From NCBI GenBank assembly GCA_900556935.1, contig USQL01000033.1, positions 1-22,640 of the forward strand: DNA of 22,640 nt, written 5' to 3'. The position numbers were made by a program, and so were the translations under genes. Under the pieces are notes generated by a model. That model searched no databases, was not told the origin of the DNA, and saw only the letters and a list, made by a program, of their open reading frames with translations. This document shows positions 1 to 7,918 of the stretch, piece by piece (position 1 is the first letter of the stretch; each line of letters begins with the position of its first letter). Source of the DNA: an uncultured Eubacteriales bacterium (GTDB lineage: Bacteria > Bacillota > Clostridia > Oscillospirales > Oscillospiraceae).

Positions 1-73
1 ACCGGCCCAGCACAAAGAACAGCGCCGCGCCGATGCCGATGGCAACGATGGTTTTTACGGAAAACTTCTTCAT
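1..73 (-). CDS. ECF transporter S component, UPF0397-like (N-terminus only)
   Basis: Only the first 24 codons are in the window; the gene runs off the left edge. The visible peptide starts MKKFSVKTIVAIGIGAALFF and continues VLGR. This is the typical opening of UPF0397 proteins, membrane substrate-binding (S) components of energy-coupling-factor vitamin transporters: a Lys-rich start, then a first membrane helix with a Gly-Ala motif. The start is supported by GGAGG at 81-85, seven bases upstream. It lies 62 bases downstream of the DUF62 SAM hydrolase on the same strand, so the two are probably co-transcribed. The substrate cannot be told from this fragment. The family assignment rests on a short but characteristic N-terminus. 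Confidence 0.6.
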   Translation of the reverse strand, partial: MKKFSVKTIVAIGIGAALFFVLGR

Positions 74-135
74 AATTCTACCTCCATAATTCTATGAGAT
101 ATTTATCGTTCACATCCGAGGATGCAAAACGCCGT

Positions 136-978
136 TTACATCCGGAACAGCTCCATGCGGATGCGCCAGGAGTTGCCGGTGCCGATGTTGTAAGCCCGGG
201 CGAAGGAGCCCTGGTTGATGGCCACAGCCATGCAGTCCAGGCTGTTCACATAGGCCAGAGCCTCACCGATATAGACATCGGCAAAGCTTTTGGCGTACTG
301 GATGATGTTGCGGTACACCGTGCGCGTGTCGTTTTCAATGGTGATGCTCAGCCGGTCCCCGTATTTGGCACCGGTTTTTAAAAACAGCGCCCTTGGAATG
401 TTGGTCCACAGGGAGCCGAAGCGCACGTCCAGAACATCGATGGTGCCGCAGACCGCGTCCCCGTCCAGGAAGGGCTCCACCACGCTCAGGCTTACCAGGC
501 TCTCCACGGGAATCACGGGGCCCACCTCTTCAAAAGAAATCACACCGGCGGCAAGCCGTGCCCCGGTATAGGCGTAGACATCCCGGCCATAGAAGGTATA
601 GCTCTCCCCGGAATTGGGCAGGCGGTTGACCTTTTCGTCAATCTCCCGGGCCTCCACCACCCCGTCCAGGCGCAGAATATGGGTCAGGGTTCCGTTGTCC
701 GGGGTGACCACGAACTTGCCGGACCTGGTTTTGACCACCACACTGCGGCGGGCGGTGCCCACCCCCGGGTCCACCACGGAGACGAACACCGTTTCGTCCG
801 GCCAATAGGAGACGGTCTGAATCAGCCGGTAGCTGGCCTCCCAGATGGAATAGGGGGTGATGTCGTGGGTCAGGTCGTGCATTTTAAGGTCCGGGTTTAC
901 GCTGTAGGCCACGCCGTACATGGCGCTGACCGCTCCGTCCACCAGGCCGAAATCTGACTGAAATACCAAAGGTCGCAT
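136..978 (-). CDS. SAM hydroxide adenosyltransferase (DUF62, SAM hydrolase)
   Basis: 280 aa, normal length for the DUF62 / chlorinase-fluorinase superfamily. Characterised non-halogenase members use activated water to split S-adenosylmethionine into adenosine and methionine. Visible family signatures are the N-terminal QSDFG (residues 7-11), HDLTHDI in the first third, the hallmark VVDPGVGTARR with its conserved Asp and Arg, and TPDNG shortly after. The Ser/Gly-rich loop of true fluorinases is not evident, so hydrolase is the better call. The start is fixed by AAGGAGGG at 986-993. A strong promoter (TTGACA, 17-bp spacer, TATGAT) lies just upstream. The gene precedes an ECF S component on the same strand, suggesting the product or a related nucleoside/vitamin is transported; that link is inference. 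Confidence 0.9.
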   Translation of the reverse strand: MRPLVFQSDFGLVDGAVSAMYGVAYSVNPDLKMHDLTHDITPYSIWEASYRLIQTVSYWPDETVFVSVVDPGVGTARRSVVVKTRSGKFVVTPDNGTLTHILRLDGVVEAREIDEKVNRLPNSGESYTFYGRDVYAYTGARLAAGVISFEEVGPVIPVESLVSLSVVEPFLDGDAVCGTIDVLDVRFGSLWTNIPRALFLKTGAKYGDRLSITIENDTRTVYRNIIQYAKSFADVYIGEALAYVNSLDCMAVAINQGSFARAYNIGTGNSWRIRMELFRM

Positions 979-1007
979 TGCTTTTCCCTCCTTGTTTTCT
1001 AAAGCCT

Positions 1008-1036
1008 ATCATATCCCAGTATATTTCAAATGTCAA
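1008..1036 (-). promoter_or_regulatory. Sigma-A-type promoter for the SAM hydrolase gene
   Basis: On the minus strand TTGACA (1036-1031) and TATGAT (1013-1008) are separated by exactly 17 bases. They sit 30 bases upstream of the DUF62 start codon, with the ribosome site between. This is a near-consensus housekeeping promoter. Confidence 0.7.
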
Positions 1037-1090
1037 ACAGAGAATTTAAACGATATTTACATTTTGACGGTTTTTCTTTTGGGAAAAATG

Positions 1091-1099
1091 TGGTAGACT
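1091..1099 (+). promoter_or_regulatory. Possible extended -10 promoter of the thiN operon
   Basis: TGGTAGACT at 1091-1099 fits an extended -10 (TGn plus TAGACT), 25 bases before the thiN start. The only good -35 (TTGACG, 1064-1069) is 24 bases away, too far for normal spacing, so this is a weak call. Confidence 0.35.
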
Positions 1100-1123
1100 A
1101 GAAAAAAGAAAGGAGCGCGGCTC

Positions 1124-1771
1124 ATGAAGCAATGTGTCATCTTTTGCGCCGCCGGGTTTGACGGGCTGATGGACCCCATCGCGCCGGAGGATTTTGTCAT
1201 CGCCGCCGACGGCGGACTGAACTATACAAAGGCCCTGGGGCTCACCCCCCAGGCCATCATCGGGGACTTTGACTCCCTGCACTACATCCCCACCGGGGCG
1301 GAGGTGTACCCCGTGGAAAAGGACGATACGGACAGTATGCTTGCCGTCAAGCTGGGGCTGAAAAAGGGCTATCGGCGGTTTGTCATCTACGGCGGGCTGG
1401 ACGGAGAGCGGCTTGACCATACGGTTGCCAACTACCAGACGCTGCAATACCTGGCCCAGCGGGATGCCCGGGGCATCCTCGTGGGCCGGGACTTCTGCGC
1501 CACGGTGATCCGGGACGGAGCCCTGGCCTTTTCCGGCGGAACGGCGGGGGATATCTCCGTATTCTGCATGGGCCCCGATGCCACGGGAGTGACCATTGAG
1601 GGGCTTTACTACACCCTGCGAAACGGCACCCTGACCAGTGGGTTTCCCCTGGGGGTCAGCAACCATTTTACGGGCGCGCCCGCGAAAATTGAGGTTGCGC
1701 GCGGCTTTCTGCTGATTCTCTGGCGCAGAGCCGCGGGGCTTCCGGAATTGATAGAGAAAGAGAGGCACTGA
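1124..1771 (+). CDS. thiN: Thiamine diphosphokinase
   Basis: 215 aa, usual length for bacterial thiamine pyrophosphokinase, the cytosolic enzyme that transfers pyrophosphate from ATP to thiamine to make thiamine diphosphate. The catalytic-domain motifs appear in order: AADGG near residue 28 (nucleotide-binding loop), GDFDS near residue 47 and DDTDS near residue 66 (acidic metal/pyrophosphate sites), then GGLDGERLDH around residue 90. The C-terminal part fits the thiamine-binding beta domain, including the conserved GVSN segment. An AAAGGAG ribosome site precedes the ATG. It is the first gene of a tight plus-strand unit, with the P-type ATPase ATG only two bases after its stop. No TPP riboswitch is recognisable upstream. 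Use of thiamine diphosphokinase as a salvage enzyme fits the nearby ECF vitamin transporter component. Confidence 0.93.
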   Translation: MKQCVIFCAAGFDGLMDPIAPEDFVIAADGGLNYTKALGLTPQAIIGDFDSLHYIPTGAEVYPVEKDDTDSMLAVKLGLKKGYRRFVIYGGLDGERLDHTVANYQTLQYLAQRDARGILVGRDFCATVIRDGALAFSGGTAGDISVFCMGPDATGVTIEGLYYTLRNGTLTSGFPLGVSNHFTGAPAKIEVARGFLLILWRRAAGLPELIEKERH

Positions 1772-1773
1772 GC

Positions 1774-4176
1774 ATGGAGGAAGCCGAGCTGACAAACCCC
1801 GAGCTTGGGCTGACCACCGCCCAGGCGGAGGAGAAAATCACCCAGGGTCTGGGGGCCGGGATGGGCACCGACACAGGAAAAAGCGAAAAAGAGATTATCC
1901 TGCGGCACTGCCTGACCTTCTTTAACTTTGTATTCATCGTATTGGCGGTTCTGCTGCTGGTGGGCAAAAGCTCCGTGAAAAACATGGGCTTCCTGGGGGT
2001 TGTCATCATCAATACGGTGATTGGCATTTTCCAGGAAATCCGGGCCAAGCGGGCGGTGGACAAGCTGTCGTTGCTTGCCAAGCACCCGGTGAAAATTCTC
2101 CGGGACGGCTGTTTGGGGGAAATTCCGCCGGAGAACATCGTCCCCGGGGACATTGTGGAGTTCACCCAGGGGGACCAGGTCTGTGCCGACGGCATTCTGC
2201 GCTCCGGTTCTCTTTACGTAGACGAGTCCCTGCTCACCGGCGAGGAGGACAGCGTGGAAAAGCAGCCGGGGAACACGGTCCATTCCGGCAGCGTGGTTCT
2301 GGCCGGCCGGGGCCGGGTGGAGCTCACCGCCGTGGGGGAAAACTGCGGTGCCGCCCAGCTTGCCCGGGAGGCGAAGCACAATCCCCAGGCCAAAAAATCC
2401 GAAATGACCCACTCCCTGGACCGGCTGATCCTCTTCCTGGGTATCGCCCTGGTGCCGGTGGGCATCATCCTGTTCCGTCAGGAATACACGGTCCTGAAGC
2501 TGGGGCTCCAGGCGAGCACCGAGGGCACCGTGGCCGCCCTCATCGGCATGATTCCCGAGGGGCTGTACCTGCTGACCAGCGTGGCCCTGGCCGTCTCCGC
2601 CCAGAAGCTCAGCCGCCAGCGGGTGCTGGTCCAGGATATGAACAGCATCGAGTCCCTGGCCCGGGTGGATGTACTGTGCGTGGACAAAACCGGCACCATC
2701 ACAGAGCCGGATATGGAGGTGGAAAATCTGCTGCCCCTGGGGGACCAGCTTCCCGAGGAGCTGGAGGACATTCTCACCGCCATCTACGGTTCCGTTCCCC
2801 CGGACAACGCCACCGCCAAGGCCATGGCAGAGCTCTTCAAGGGGGAGAGCAGCCTCCGCTGCACCAACCGGGTGCCCTTCTCCTCGGAATACAAGTGGAG
2901 CGGCTGTGAATTTGAAGAGGCGGGCAGCTTTGTGGTGGGTGCCCCGGAATTCCTGCTGGGAGACCGGGAGGATACCTGGAACATCGGAGCCTGGGCGGCC
3001 AAGGGCTATCGGGTACTGCTGGTGGCCCAATACGACGGTGCCCTGGCTCCGGGGAAGCTGGATGCCCAGAAGGTCACTCCCATCGCCCTGGTGCTCCTCA
3101 CCGGCAAGCTCCGGCCCAATGCCAAGGAGACCTTCGCCTATTTTGCCCAGCAGGGGGTGACTGTGAAGGTCATCTCCGGCGATAACCCCGCCACCGTCAG
3201 CATGATTGCGGGGCAGGCGGGCATCCCGGGCAGCGAGAGCTATGTGGATGCCTCCACCCTGGAGACTCCGGAGCAGCTGCGGGAGGCCGCCAGCCAGTAT
3301 ACCGTCTTTGGCCGGGTGACCCCTCAACAGAAAAAGGGCCTGATTGAGGCCCTGCAAAAGAAAAAGCACACCGTCGCCATGACCGGTGACGGTGTAAACG
3401 ACCTGCTTGCCATGAAGCAGGCGGACTGCGCCATCGCCATGGCAAGCGGCGCGGAGGCGGCCAGTCAGCTGGCAAGCCTGGTGCTTCTGGACTCCGATTT
3501 TTCCGCCATGCCCGGGGTGGTTGCCGAGGGGCGGCGGGTCATCAACAATATCCAGCGGGCGGCCTCCCTGTTTTTGGTAAAGAATATCTTCTCCCTGTTC
3601 CTGTCCATTATCAGCTTCTTTACCGTGTGGCCCTACCCCCTGGAGCCCATCCACCTGTCCGTTATCTCCGCCATGACCATCGGACTGCCCTCCTTTATTC
3701 TGACCTTTGAGCCAAGGTACGACCGGGTTAAGGGCAAGTTCCTGCCGGAGGTTCTGCGCAGGGCCTTCCCCGGCGGGCTCACCAACGTCTTTGTGGTGCT
3801 TCTGTGCCAGATGTTTATGTCCGTATTCGCCCTCCCCTCGGAGGAGGTCTCCACCATCTGCGCGGCGATTCTGTCCTTTGTGGGACTTCTGGTGCTGTTT
3901 CAGATCTGCAAGCCCTTCAACTGGTTCCGCAGGACCCTTTGGTGGGCCATGGCCGCGGGCATCGTCCTGTGCTTTACCCTCTTAGGGGACATTCTGGACC
4001 TGCGGGCCTGGAGCAGCGAGGTGCGGCTTGTGATGTTTACCCTGCTTGTCATGACCCCCACGGTATTCTTCGCCATCCGGCGGGTCTTTGACTGGGCCGA
4101 GCAGGCCCGGCTGCGGTTTGTGGCCTGGTGCAAGGGACTTTGGGCCAAGCGGCCCTTCCGGAAAAAGGCAGCGTGA
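1774..4176 (+). CDS. P-type cation-translocating ATPase, CtpE-like
   Basis: 800 aa, an integral membrane ATP-driven cation pump. All catalytic signatures are visible: TGE of the actuator domain at 155-157, PEGL in membrane helix M4 at 261-264 (MIPEGL, as in CtpE-type pumps), phosphorylation loop DKTGTIT starting at Asp304, and hinge TGDGVND at 537-543. Hydrophobic segments occur near residues 48-90 and 215-290, with a cluster after 590. There is no N-terminal heavy-metal-binding CxxC domain, and M4 lacks the CPC motif of copper/zinc pumps, so a Ca2+/Mg2+-like substrate is more likely. Mycobacterial CtpE is linked to calcium uptake, but the ion here is inferred. The start lies two bases after thiN, with the ribosome site inside the thiN end. 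A MocR regulator follows three bases after the stop, so the three genes form one operon. Confidence 0.92.
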   Translation: MEEAELTNPELGLTTAQAEEKITQGLGAGMGTDTGKSEKEIILRHCLTFFNFVFIVLAVLLLVGKSSVKNMGFLGVVIINTVIGIFQEIRAKRAVDKLSLLAKHPVKILRDGCLGEIPPENIVPGDIVEFTQGDQVCADGILRSGSLYVDESLLTGEEDSVEKQPGNTVHSGSVVLAGRGRVELTAVGENCGAAQLAREAKHNPQAKKSEMTHSLDRLILFLGIALVPVGIILFRQEYTVLKLGLQASTEGTVAALIGMIPEGLYLLTSVALAVSAQKLSRQRVLVQDMNSIESLARVDVLCVDKTGTITEPDMEVENLLPLGDQLPEELEDILTAIYGSVPPDNATAKAMAELFKGESSLRCTNRVPFSSEYKWSGCEFEEAGSFVVGAPEFLLGDREDTWNIGAWAAKGYRVLLVAQYDGALAPGKLDAQKVTPIALVLLTGKLRPNAKETFAYFAQQGVTVKVISGDNPATVSMIAGQAGIPGSESYVDASTLETPEQLREAASQYTVFGRVTPQQKKGLIEALQKKKHTVAMTGDGVNDLLAMKQADCAIAMASGAEAASQLASLVLLDSDFSAMPGVVAEGRRVINNIQRAASLFLVKNIFSLFLSIISFFTVWPYPLEPIHLSVISAMTIGLPSFILTFEPRYDRVKGKFLPEVLRRAFPGGLTNVFVVLLCQMFMSVFALPSEEVSTICAAILSFVGLLVLFQICKPFNWFRRTLWWAMAAGIVLCFTLLGDILDLRAWSSEVRLVMFTLLVMTPTVFFAIRRVFDWAEQARLRFVAWCKGLWAKRPFRKKAA

Positions 4177-4179
4177 CCC

Positions 4180-5541
4180 ATGCGCACCTATGCATTAAAA
4201 AAACGCCCGGGACTTCCCCTGTATGAGGCGCTGTACCGGGCCATCCGGGAGGACATTCTCTCCGGGGCCCTGGCCCCGGGGGAGAAGCTGCCCTCCAAGC
4301 GGGCTCTGGCCGCCAATCTGGAGGTGGGGAAGACCACCGTGGAGGCCGCCTATGCCCAGCTTTTGGAGGAGGGCTTCATCGTCTCCCGGGAGCGATCCGG
4401 CTACTTTGTGGAGGCCAACCTCTCCCGGAATTCCAGACCCGCCCCGGCTCCCCTGCCGGTGCCCCAGAAGGCGCTTCCGGCCCCGGTGGACCTGACCGGC
4501 AACGGCACCGGGCAGTTTCCCTTCTCCGTATGGATTCGGCTCCAGCGGGAGGTGATTCTGGACCTGGGCCCCAGGCTTCTGCTGCCCCTGGACAGCCAGG
4601 GCGCGCCGGAGCTGCGGCAGGCCATCGCCGAAAGCCTGGGGGATTTCCGGGGGCTCTCGGCGGACCCGGAGAACATTCTCATCGGCGCGGGCACCGACTT
4701 TCTGTACAACCTGCTTTTGCAGCTGCTGGGACAGGACAAGGTCTACGGCGTGGAGGACCCGGGCTATGGGAAAATCCGAAAAATCTACGCCGCCAGCGGG
4801 GTCCGGTGCCTGCCCATCCCCATGGACGACCAGGGCATCCGCCCCGACTGCCTGGGGAATGCCCAGGTGCTCCACATCTCCCCTTCCCACCACTTCCCCA
4901 CGGGCATCGTCACCCCCATGGCCCGCCGGAAGGAGCTGCTCGACTGGGCGGAGACCACCGGCGGCTGGATCATTGAGGACGACTACGACACGGAATTCCG
5001 TTTCCGGGGCCGCCCCCTGCCCACCATGCAGGCCATGGGCCCGGACCGGGTCATCTATATGAACACCTTCTCCAAAACCCTGGCCCCCTCCATCCGCATC
5101 AGCTACATGGTGCTGCCCCCCGCCCTGATGCGCATGTTTCGCCGGAAGCTGGGCTTCTACGGCTGCACCGTGCCCAGCTTCGAGCAGTACACCCTGGCGC
5201 GCTTTCTGAACCGGGGGTATTTTGAAAAGCACATCAACCGTATGCGCAAGTTCTACCGTGCCCGGCGCAACCGGGTGATTGATGCCCTGGAGCACAGCCC
5301 CATGGCGGACCGCTTTACCATTCTGGAAAAGGACGCGGGGCTGCATTTTCTCCTCCAGGTGGACACGGACCTGTCCGGCCCGGCCCTGGCCCGGGAACTG
5401 GAGCACCAGGGCCTCCGGGTCCAGCCCCTGAGCAGCTTCTACACCGCCCCCACCCCGGAGAGCGAAAAAAGCCTTGTCATCAACTACTCCGCCGTGGACG
5501 AAGACAAGCTCCGCCAGGCGCTGGAACGACTGCGGCTATAG
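4180..5541 (+). CDS. MocR/PdxR-type regulator (GntR HTH + aminotransferase fold)
   Basis: 453 aa, standard for the MocR family. An N-terminal GntR winged helix (about 10-77, including GEKLPSKRALAANLEVGKTT) is joined by a Pro-rich linker (about 85-105) to a fold-type I aminotransferase domain. The PLP-binding features are intact: DDYDTEFR at about 267-274, and NTFSKTL with the Schiff-base lysine at Lys299. Members bind PLP or a PLP-amino-acid adduct and usually control a neighbouring vitamin B6, amino-acid or transport gene rather than act as enzymes. The gene is last in the thiN - P-type ATPase unit (three-base gap) and is followed by a strong terminator. Its target is not evident, since MocR regulators are more often divergent from their targets. 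An aminotransferase role is a less likely alternative. Confidence 0.9.
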   Translation: MRTYALKKRPGLPLYEALYRAIREDILSGALAPGEKLPSKRALAANLEVGKTTVEAAYAQLLEEGFIVSRERSGYFVEANLSRNSRPAPAPLPVPQKALPAPVDLTGNGTGQFPFSVWIRLQREVILDLGPRLLLPLDSQGAPELRQAIAESLGDFRGLSADPENILIGAGTDFLYNLLLQLLGQDKVYGVEDPGYGKIRKIYAASGVRCLPIPMDDQGIRPDCLGNAQVLHISPSHHFPTGIVTPMARRKELLDWAETTGGWIIEDDYDTEFRFRGRPLPTMQAMGPDRVIYMNTFSKTLAPSIRISYMVLPPALMRMFRRKLGFYGCTVPSFEQYTLARFLNRGYFEKHINRMRKFYRARRNRVIDALEHSPMADRFTILEKDAGLHFLLQVDTDLSGPALARELEHQGLRVQPLSSFYTAPTPESEKSLVINYSAVDEDKLRQALERLRL

Positions 5542-5554
5542 CTGCAATACTGCA

Positions 5555-5589
5555 GCAGGGGCGGCAAAATGGCCGCCCCTGCGTTTTTT
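5555..5589 (+). terminator. Rho-independent terminator of the thiN-ATPase-MocR operon
   Basis: A perfect 11-bp stem (5555-5565 with 5572-5582), a six-base loop and a run of six T (5584-5589) lie 13 bases after the MocR stop codon. On the opposite strand no U-tract follows the stem, so it acts mainly in the plus direction even though the convergent permease gene ends right beside it. Confidence 0.9.
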
Positions 5590-6400
5590 AGCTCAGATTC
5601 AGCTTTCGGCTGGTGAGGTAGTACATGGCAAAGTAGCCGCCCAGAATGGTGATTACGGAAATCACATCCATGGTGCCATCCATGGTGCCCATGGTCAGGC
5701 CGCCGGTGATTCTGCTGCTGCCGTTAATTACCAGAATGCCAACAATCAGCCGCAGAATATTAATGCCGTAGTATACCGCAAAGGCCATTAAAATGGGGTG
5801 CTTTTTGGCGGCAATGGAGCCGATGGTCACGGCCAGCATCAGCACGATCAGCTGGCTCAGGGCCATGAGAAGCATCATCCCCAAACCTCGCAGAATATCC
5901 GGAAGATTTTCCAAAATCGCCTGGCCCATCGCGCCGGCATACCGGCTGACGGTGGCAAAGAAATCCTCGCTGACCTCTTCCCAGGGCAGGGCCGACAGCG
6001 TCAGCCCGCCGCACAGGACCACGGCCAGCGCCGCGGCCAGGAGCACCAGCAGGATTTCCAGGACGCTTGCCAGAATGGAGCTGAGCATCAGCTGGTGATT
6101 GTTAACAGGCAGGGTATAGGTCAGGTACCCCTCCTCCGTAAATCGGCTCCGGTAGAACCGGTACAGGGCGTAAAACACGCTGGCAGCACAGGCCATGGGC
6201 ACGACGATCACCGCCGCCATCACCAAAAGGACGAAGCCTACCTGTAAAAGCTCCGGAACGGGTGTGTCCGATACGGACAGGCGCAGCATCCAGGCCCCCA
6301 TCAGCCCTACCAGCAGCCCCGCAATCAGCACCACCGCGCAGAGAATCCCAACGGTCCGGCGGCTGGACCGCCACTCGGCCTTTAATAATTTTCCAAACAT
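5588..6400 (-). CDS. ABC transporter permease (YtrC/D-like, ABC-2 type)
   Basis: 270 aa with six clear hydrophobic segments, at about 18-40, 55-82, 110-138, 182-205, 215-235 and 248-265. It begins MFGKLLKAEWRSSRRT, the usual cytoplasmic start of ABC-2 permeases. No substrate signature is visible. Its ATG overlaps the end of the ATPase gene by 19 bases, which indicates translational coupling, and it is third in a regulator - ATPase - permease operon. In Firmicutes such GntR/YtrA-controlled exporters respond to cell-wall stress or handle peptides, but the substrate here is unknown. The gene converges with the MocR operon terminator. Confidence 0.82.
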   Translation of the reverse strand: MFGKLLKAEWRSSRRTVGILCAVVLIAGLLVGLMGAWMLRLSVSDTPVPELLQVGFVLLVMAAVIVVPMACAASVFYALYRFYRSRFTEEGYLTYTLPVNNHQLMLSSILASVLEILLVLLAAALAVVLCGGLTLSALPWEEVSEDFFATVSRYAGAMGQAILENLPDILRGLGMMLLMALSQLIVLMLAVTIGSIAAKKHPILMAFAVYYGINILRLIVGILVINGSSRITGGLTMGTMDGTMDVISVITILGGYFAMYYLTSRKLNLS

Positions 6401-7095
6401 CTGAATTCCTCCCGAAACAGTTCATCCAGAGACTTGCCCGTCTCCTCCCGTACCTCGTCGGTGCTGCCCTGCCGGAGAACCCGCCCTTCATACAGGAAGA
6501 CGAATTCATCCAGCACCCGCTCCACATCCGCAATTAAATGGGTAGAAATCAGCACCGTGGCATCTGGCTCGTAATTGGTGATAATGGTATTCAAAATATA
6601 GTCCCGCGCCGCCGGGTCCACCCCGCCGATGGGCTCATCCAGCAGATACAGCTTTGCCTTCCGGGACATGACCAGCACCAGCTGGACCTTTTCCTGGTTG
6701 CCCTTGGAGAGGGTTTTGAGCTTTGCGTTTGTGTCGATTGCCAGGGCATGCAGCATCTTTTCCGCCCGTGCCCGGTCAAAGTCCGCGTAAAAATCCTGGA
6801 AGAAGTCCAGAATCTCCCGGATTTTCTGATTTTTGTTCAGATAGCTCTTGTCGGGCAGATAGGAAACCATCGCCTTGGTCTCGGGGCCCACCGGCTGGCC
6901 GCAGACCTGAACGGTCCCCGCCGTAGGGGTCAGAAGCCCCGCCGCCAGCTTTAAAAACGTCGTCTTGCCGCTGCCGTTGGGGCCCAGGAGCCCCACAATC
7001 TTCCCCTGGGGAAGCTCCAAAGAAAGCCCGTCCAGGGCCCGGGTGCTTCCGTAGCGTTTGCTCAGTTCCTTTGCGGAGATAACCGCGTTTTCCAT
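6382..7095 (-). CDS. ABC transporter ATP-binding protein (YtrB-like)
   Basis: 237 aa with a single nucleotide-binding domain. Walker A is GPNGSGKTT (38-46), the Q-loop region follows, the signature is a degenerate LSKGN (129-133) typical of YtrB/EcsA-like exporters, Walker B is LYLLDEP (149-155), and the switch is STH (184-186). It energises the adjoining permease. The start codon directly abuts the stop of the GntR regulator (7096), and the stop overlaps the permease start, so the three genes are translated as a coupled unit. The short length and lone permease fit an ABC-2-type exporter rather than an importer. Confidence 0.93.
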   Translation of the reverse strand: MENAVISAKELSKRYGSTRALDGLSLELPQGKIVGLLGPNGSGKTTFLKLAAGLLTPTAGTVQVCGQPVGPETKAMVSYLPDKSYLNKNQKIREILDFFQDFYADFDRARAEKMLHALAIDTNAKLKTLSKGNQEKVQLVLVMSRKAKLYLLDEPIGGVDPAARDYILNTIITNYEPDATVLISTHLIADVERVLDEFVFLYEGRVLRQGSTDEVREETGKSLDELFREEFRCLENY

Positions 7096-7464
7096 TTACT
7101 CTTCCTCCTTTTCAAGCTTCCAAAGAAGCTCCGCTGCCTGCCCGGGGGTGACACCGAAGACCATAAATTTCTCCGCGCACTCCCGGGCCAAATCCTCCAG
7201 GGCCTTCTGCCGCATGGCAGAAAGCACCTGTTCTTCCTTAGTCACCGTCCGACCGCTGGTGCCGCCGCCGATTAAGAGCCCTTCCCGTTCCAGCTCTGTG
7301 AGCGCCCGCTGCATGGTATTGGGGTTCACCTGAGCCTGGGCCGCCAGGTCCCGGACCGAGGCAATCCGCTCCCCGGGGAGAAGCTCCCCTTTGAGAATTG
7401 CCCCGCGAATCTGCTCCATAATCTGCTGATACACCGGCCGGTCCCCAGTAAATTTCCAGTTCAT
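7096..7464 (-). CDS. GntR-family regulator, YtrA subfamily
   Basis: 122 aa. An N-terminal winged helix-turn-helix (about 10-75: YQQIMEQIRGAILKGELLPG, then SVRDLAAQAQVNPNTMQRAL) is followed by a short tail of about 45 residues. This size is diagnostic of the YtrA subfamily, which lacks the large effector domain of FadR/HutC types. The start has AAGGAGG at 7470-7476. A 34-bp palindrome lies immediately upstream, so the protein very likely represses its own operon with the ABC ATPase and permease. YtrA-type regulators typically release on cell-wall-active antibiotics or envelope stress; that signal is inferred from the family. Confidence 0.92.
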   Translation of the reverse strand: MNWKFTGDRPVYQQIMEQIRGAILKGELLPGERIASVRDLAAQAQVNPNTMQRALTELEREGLLIGGGTSGRTVTKEEQVLSAMRQKALEDLARECAEKFMVFGVTPGQAAELLWKLEKEEE

Positions 7465-7476
7465 AGGTACCTCCTT

Positions 7477-7510
7477 GTGTTACTGTATTAGTGCATTAAT
7501 ACAGTAACAC
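7477..7510. promoter_or_regulatory. YtrA-type operator palindrome
   Basis: A near-perfect inverted repeat: GTGTTACTGTATTA (7477-7490) and its exact reverse complement (7497-7510) around GTGCAT. It sits 13 bases upstream of the GntR start and overlaps the ribosome-site region and probable promoter. Its symmetry and position match YtrA-subfamily operators, indicating autoregulation. Confidence 0.8.
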
Positions 7511-7520
7511 AAGAGACTAT

Positions 7521-7918
7521 ATTTGTCAAGTGGTTTTTCGAAAATTCTTCGGGTCCTCGTAGGTGCCGATGCCCACATCGGCCCAAAGCAAAACGGAACA
7601 GAGCACTTGATTGAACGTATACCCTAATCAGAAAGCTCCAAACCTTCCCCATCGGGGAAGGGGGACCGCGCAGCGGTGGATGAGGGGCGGTACGCAGAAC
7701 CAATGCGGAGAAACCCCGGGCGAATACGTATAATTCAAATCTCCGCGAATTCGCCCGAATTTTCAGGTCCCGTAAGTCTGTACCGCCCTCATCCACCGCT
7801 GAGGCGGTCCCCCTTCTCCAAGGAGAAGGTTATTGGCTTCCCTCCGGGGGTATACGTTCAGCTGAGCACTCTCGCCTGGTAGGTTCCCACTGCTTACAAA
7901 AGATTCCTCTTGACAAAT
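7521..7918. repeat. Long fold-back (MITE/REP-like) repeat element
   Basis: A nested inverted-repeat element of about 398 bp with no coding capacity. The outermost arms are ATTTGTCAAG (7521-7530) and its exact complement CTTGACAAAT (7909-7918). Inside, GAACGTATACCC (7613-7624) is mirrored by GGGTATACGTTC (7848-7859). The main arms, about 7640-7694 and 7777-7831, contain the block GGTGGATGAGGG and its complement. Around the centre, GGGCGAAT pairs with ATTCGCCC. The left half also carries its own small hairpin, GCCGATG / CATCGGC (about 7564-7581). Blocks of the form CTTCTCC(N)GGAGAAGG next to ATCCACCGCT are common interspersed repeats in Oscillospiraceae genomes (recalled, not searched). No target-site duplication is evident. 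Confidence 0.7.

Noticed and set aside
980..1123. TPP riboswitch before thiamine diphosphokinase
   Set aside because: The leader is only about 25 bases from the probable -10 and no THI-box core was seen.
1609..3654. Long minus-strand open frame (681 codons) opposite the P-type ATPase
   Set aside because: It is a GC-skew shadow: His/Gly/Gln-rich low-complexity protein with no motif, while the plus strand has all P-type ATPase signatures.
4195..5406. Minus-strand 403-codon frame opposite the MocR gene
   Set aside because: Shadow frame with biased composition; the plus-strand gene has a complete helix-turn-helix and PLP site.
5541..5556. Palindrome GCTGCA-ATAC-TGCAGC as an operator
   Set aside because: It overlaps the foot of the operon terminator and has no promoter nearby, so it is probably part of terminator context or chance.
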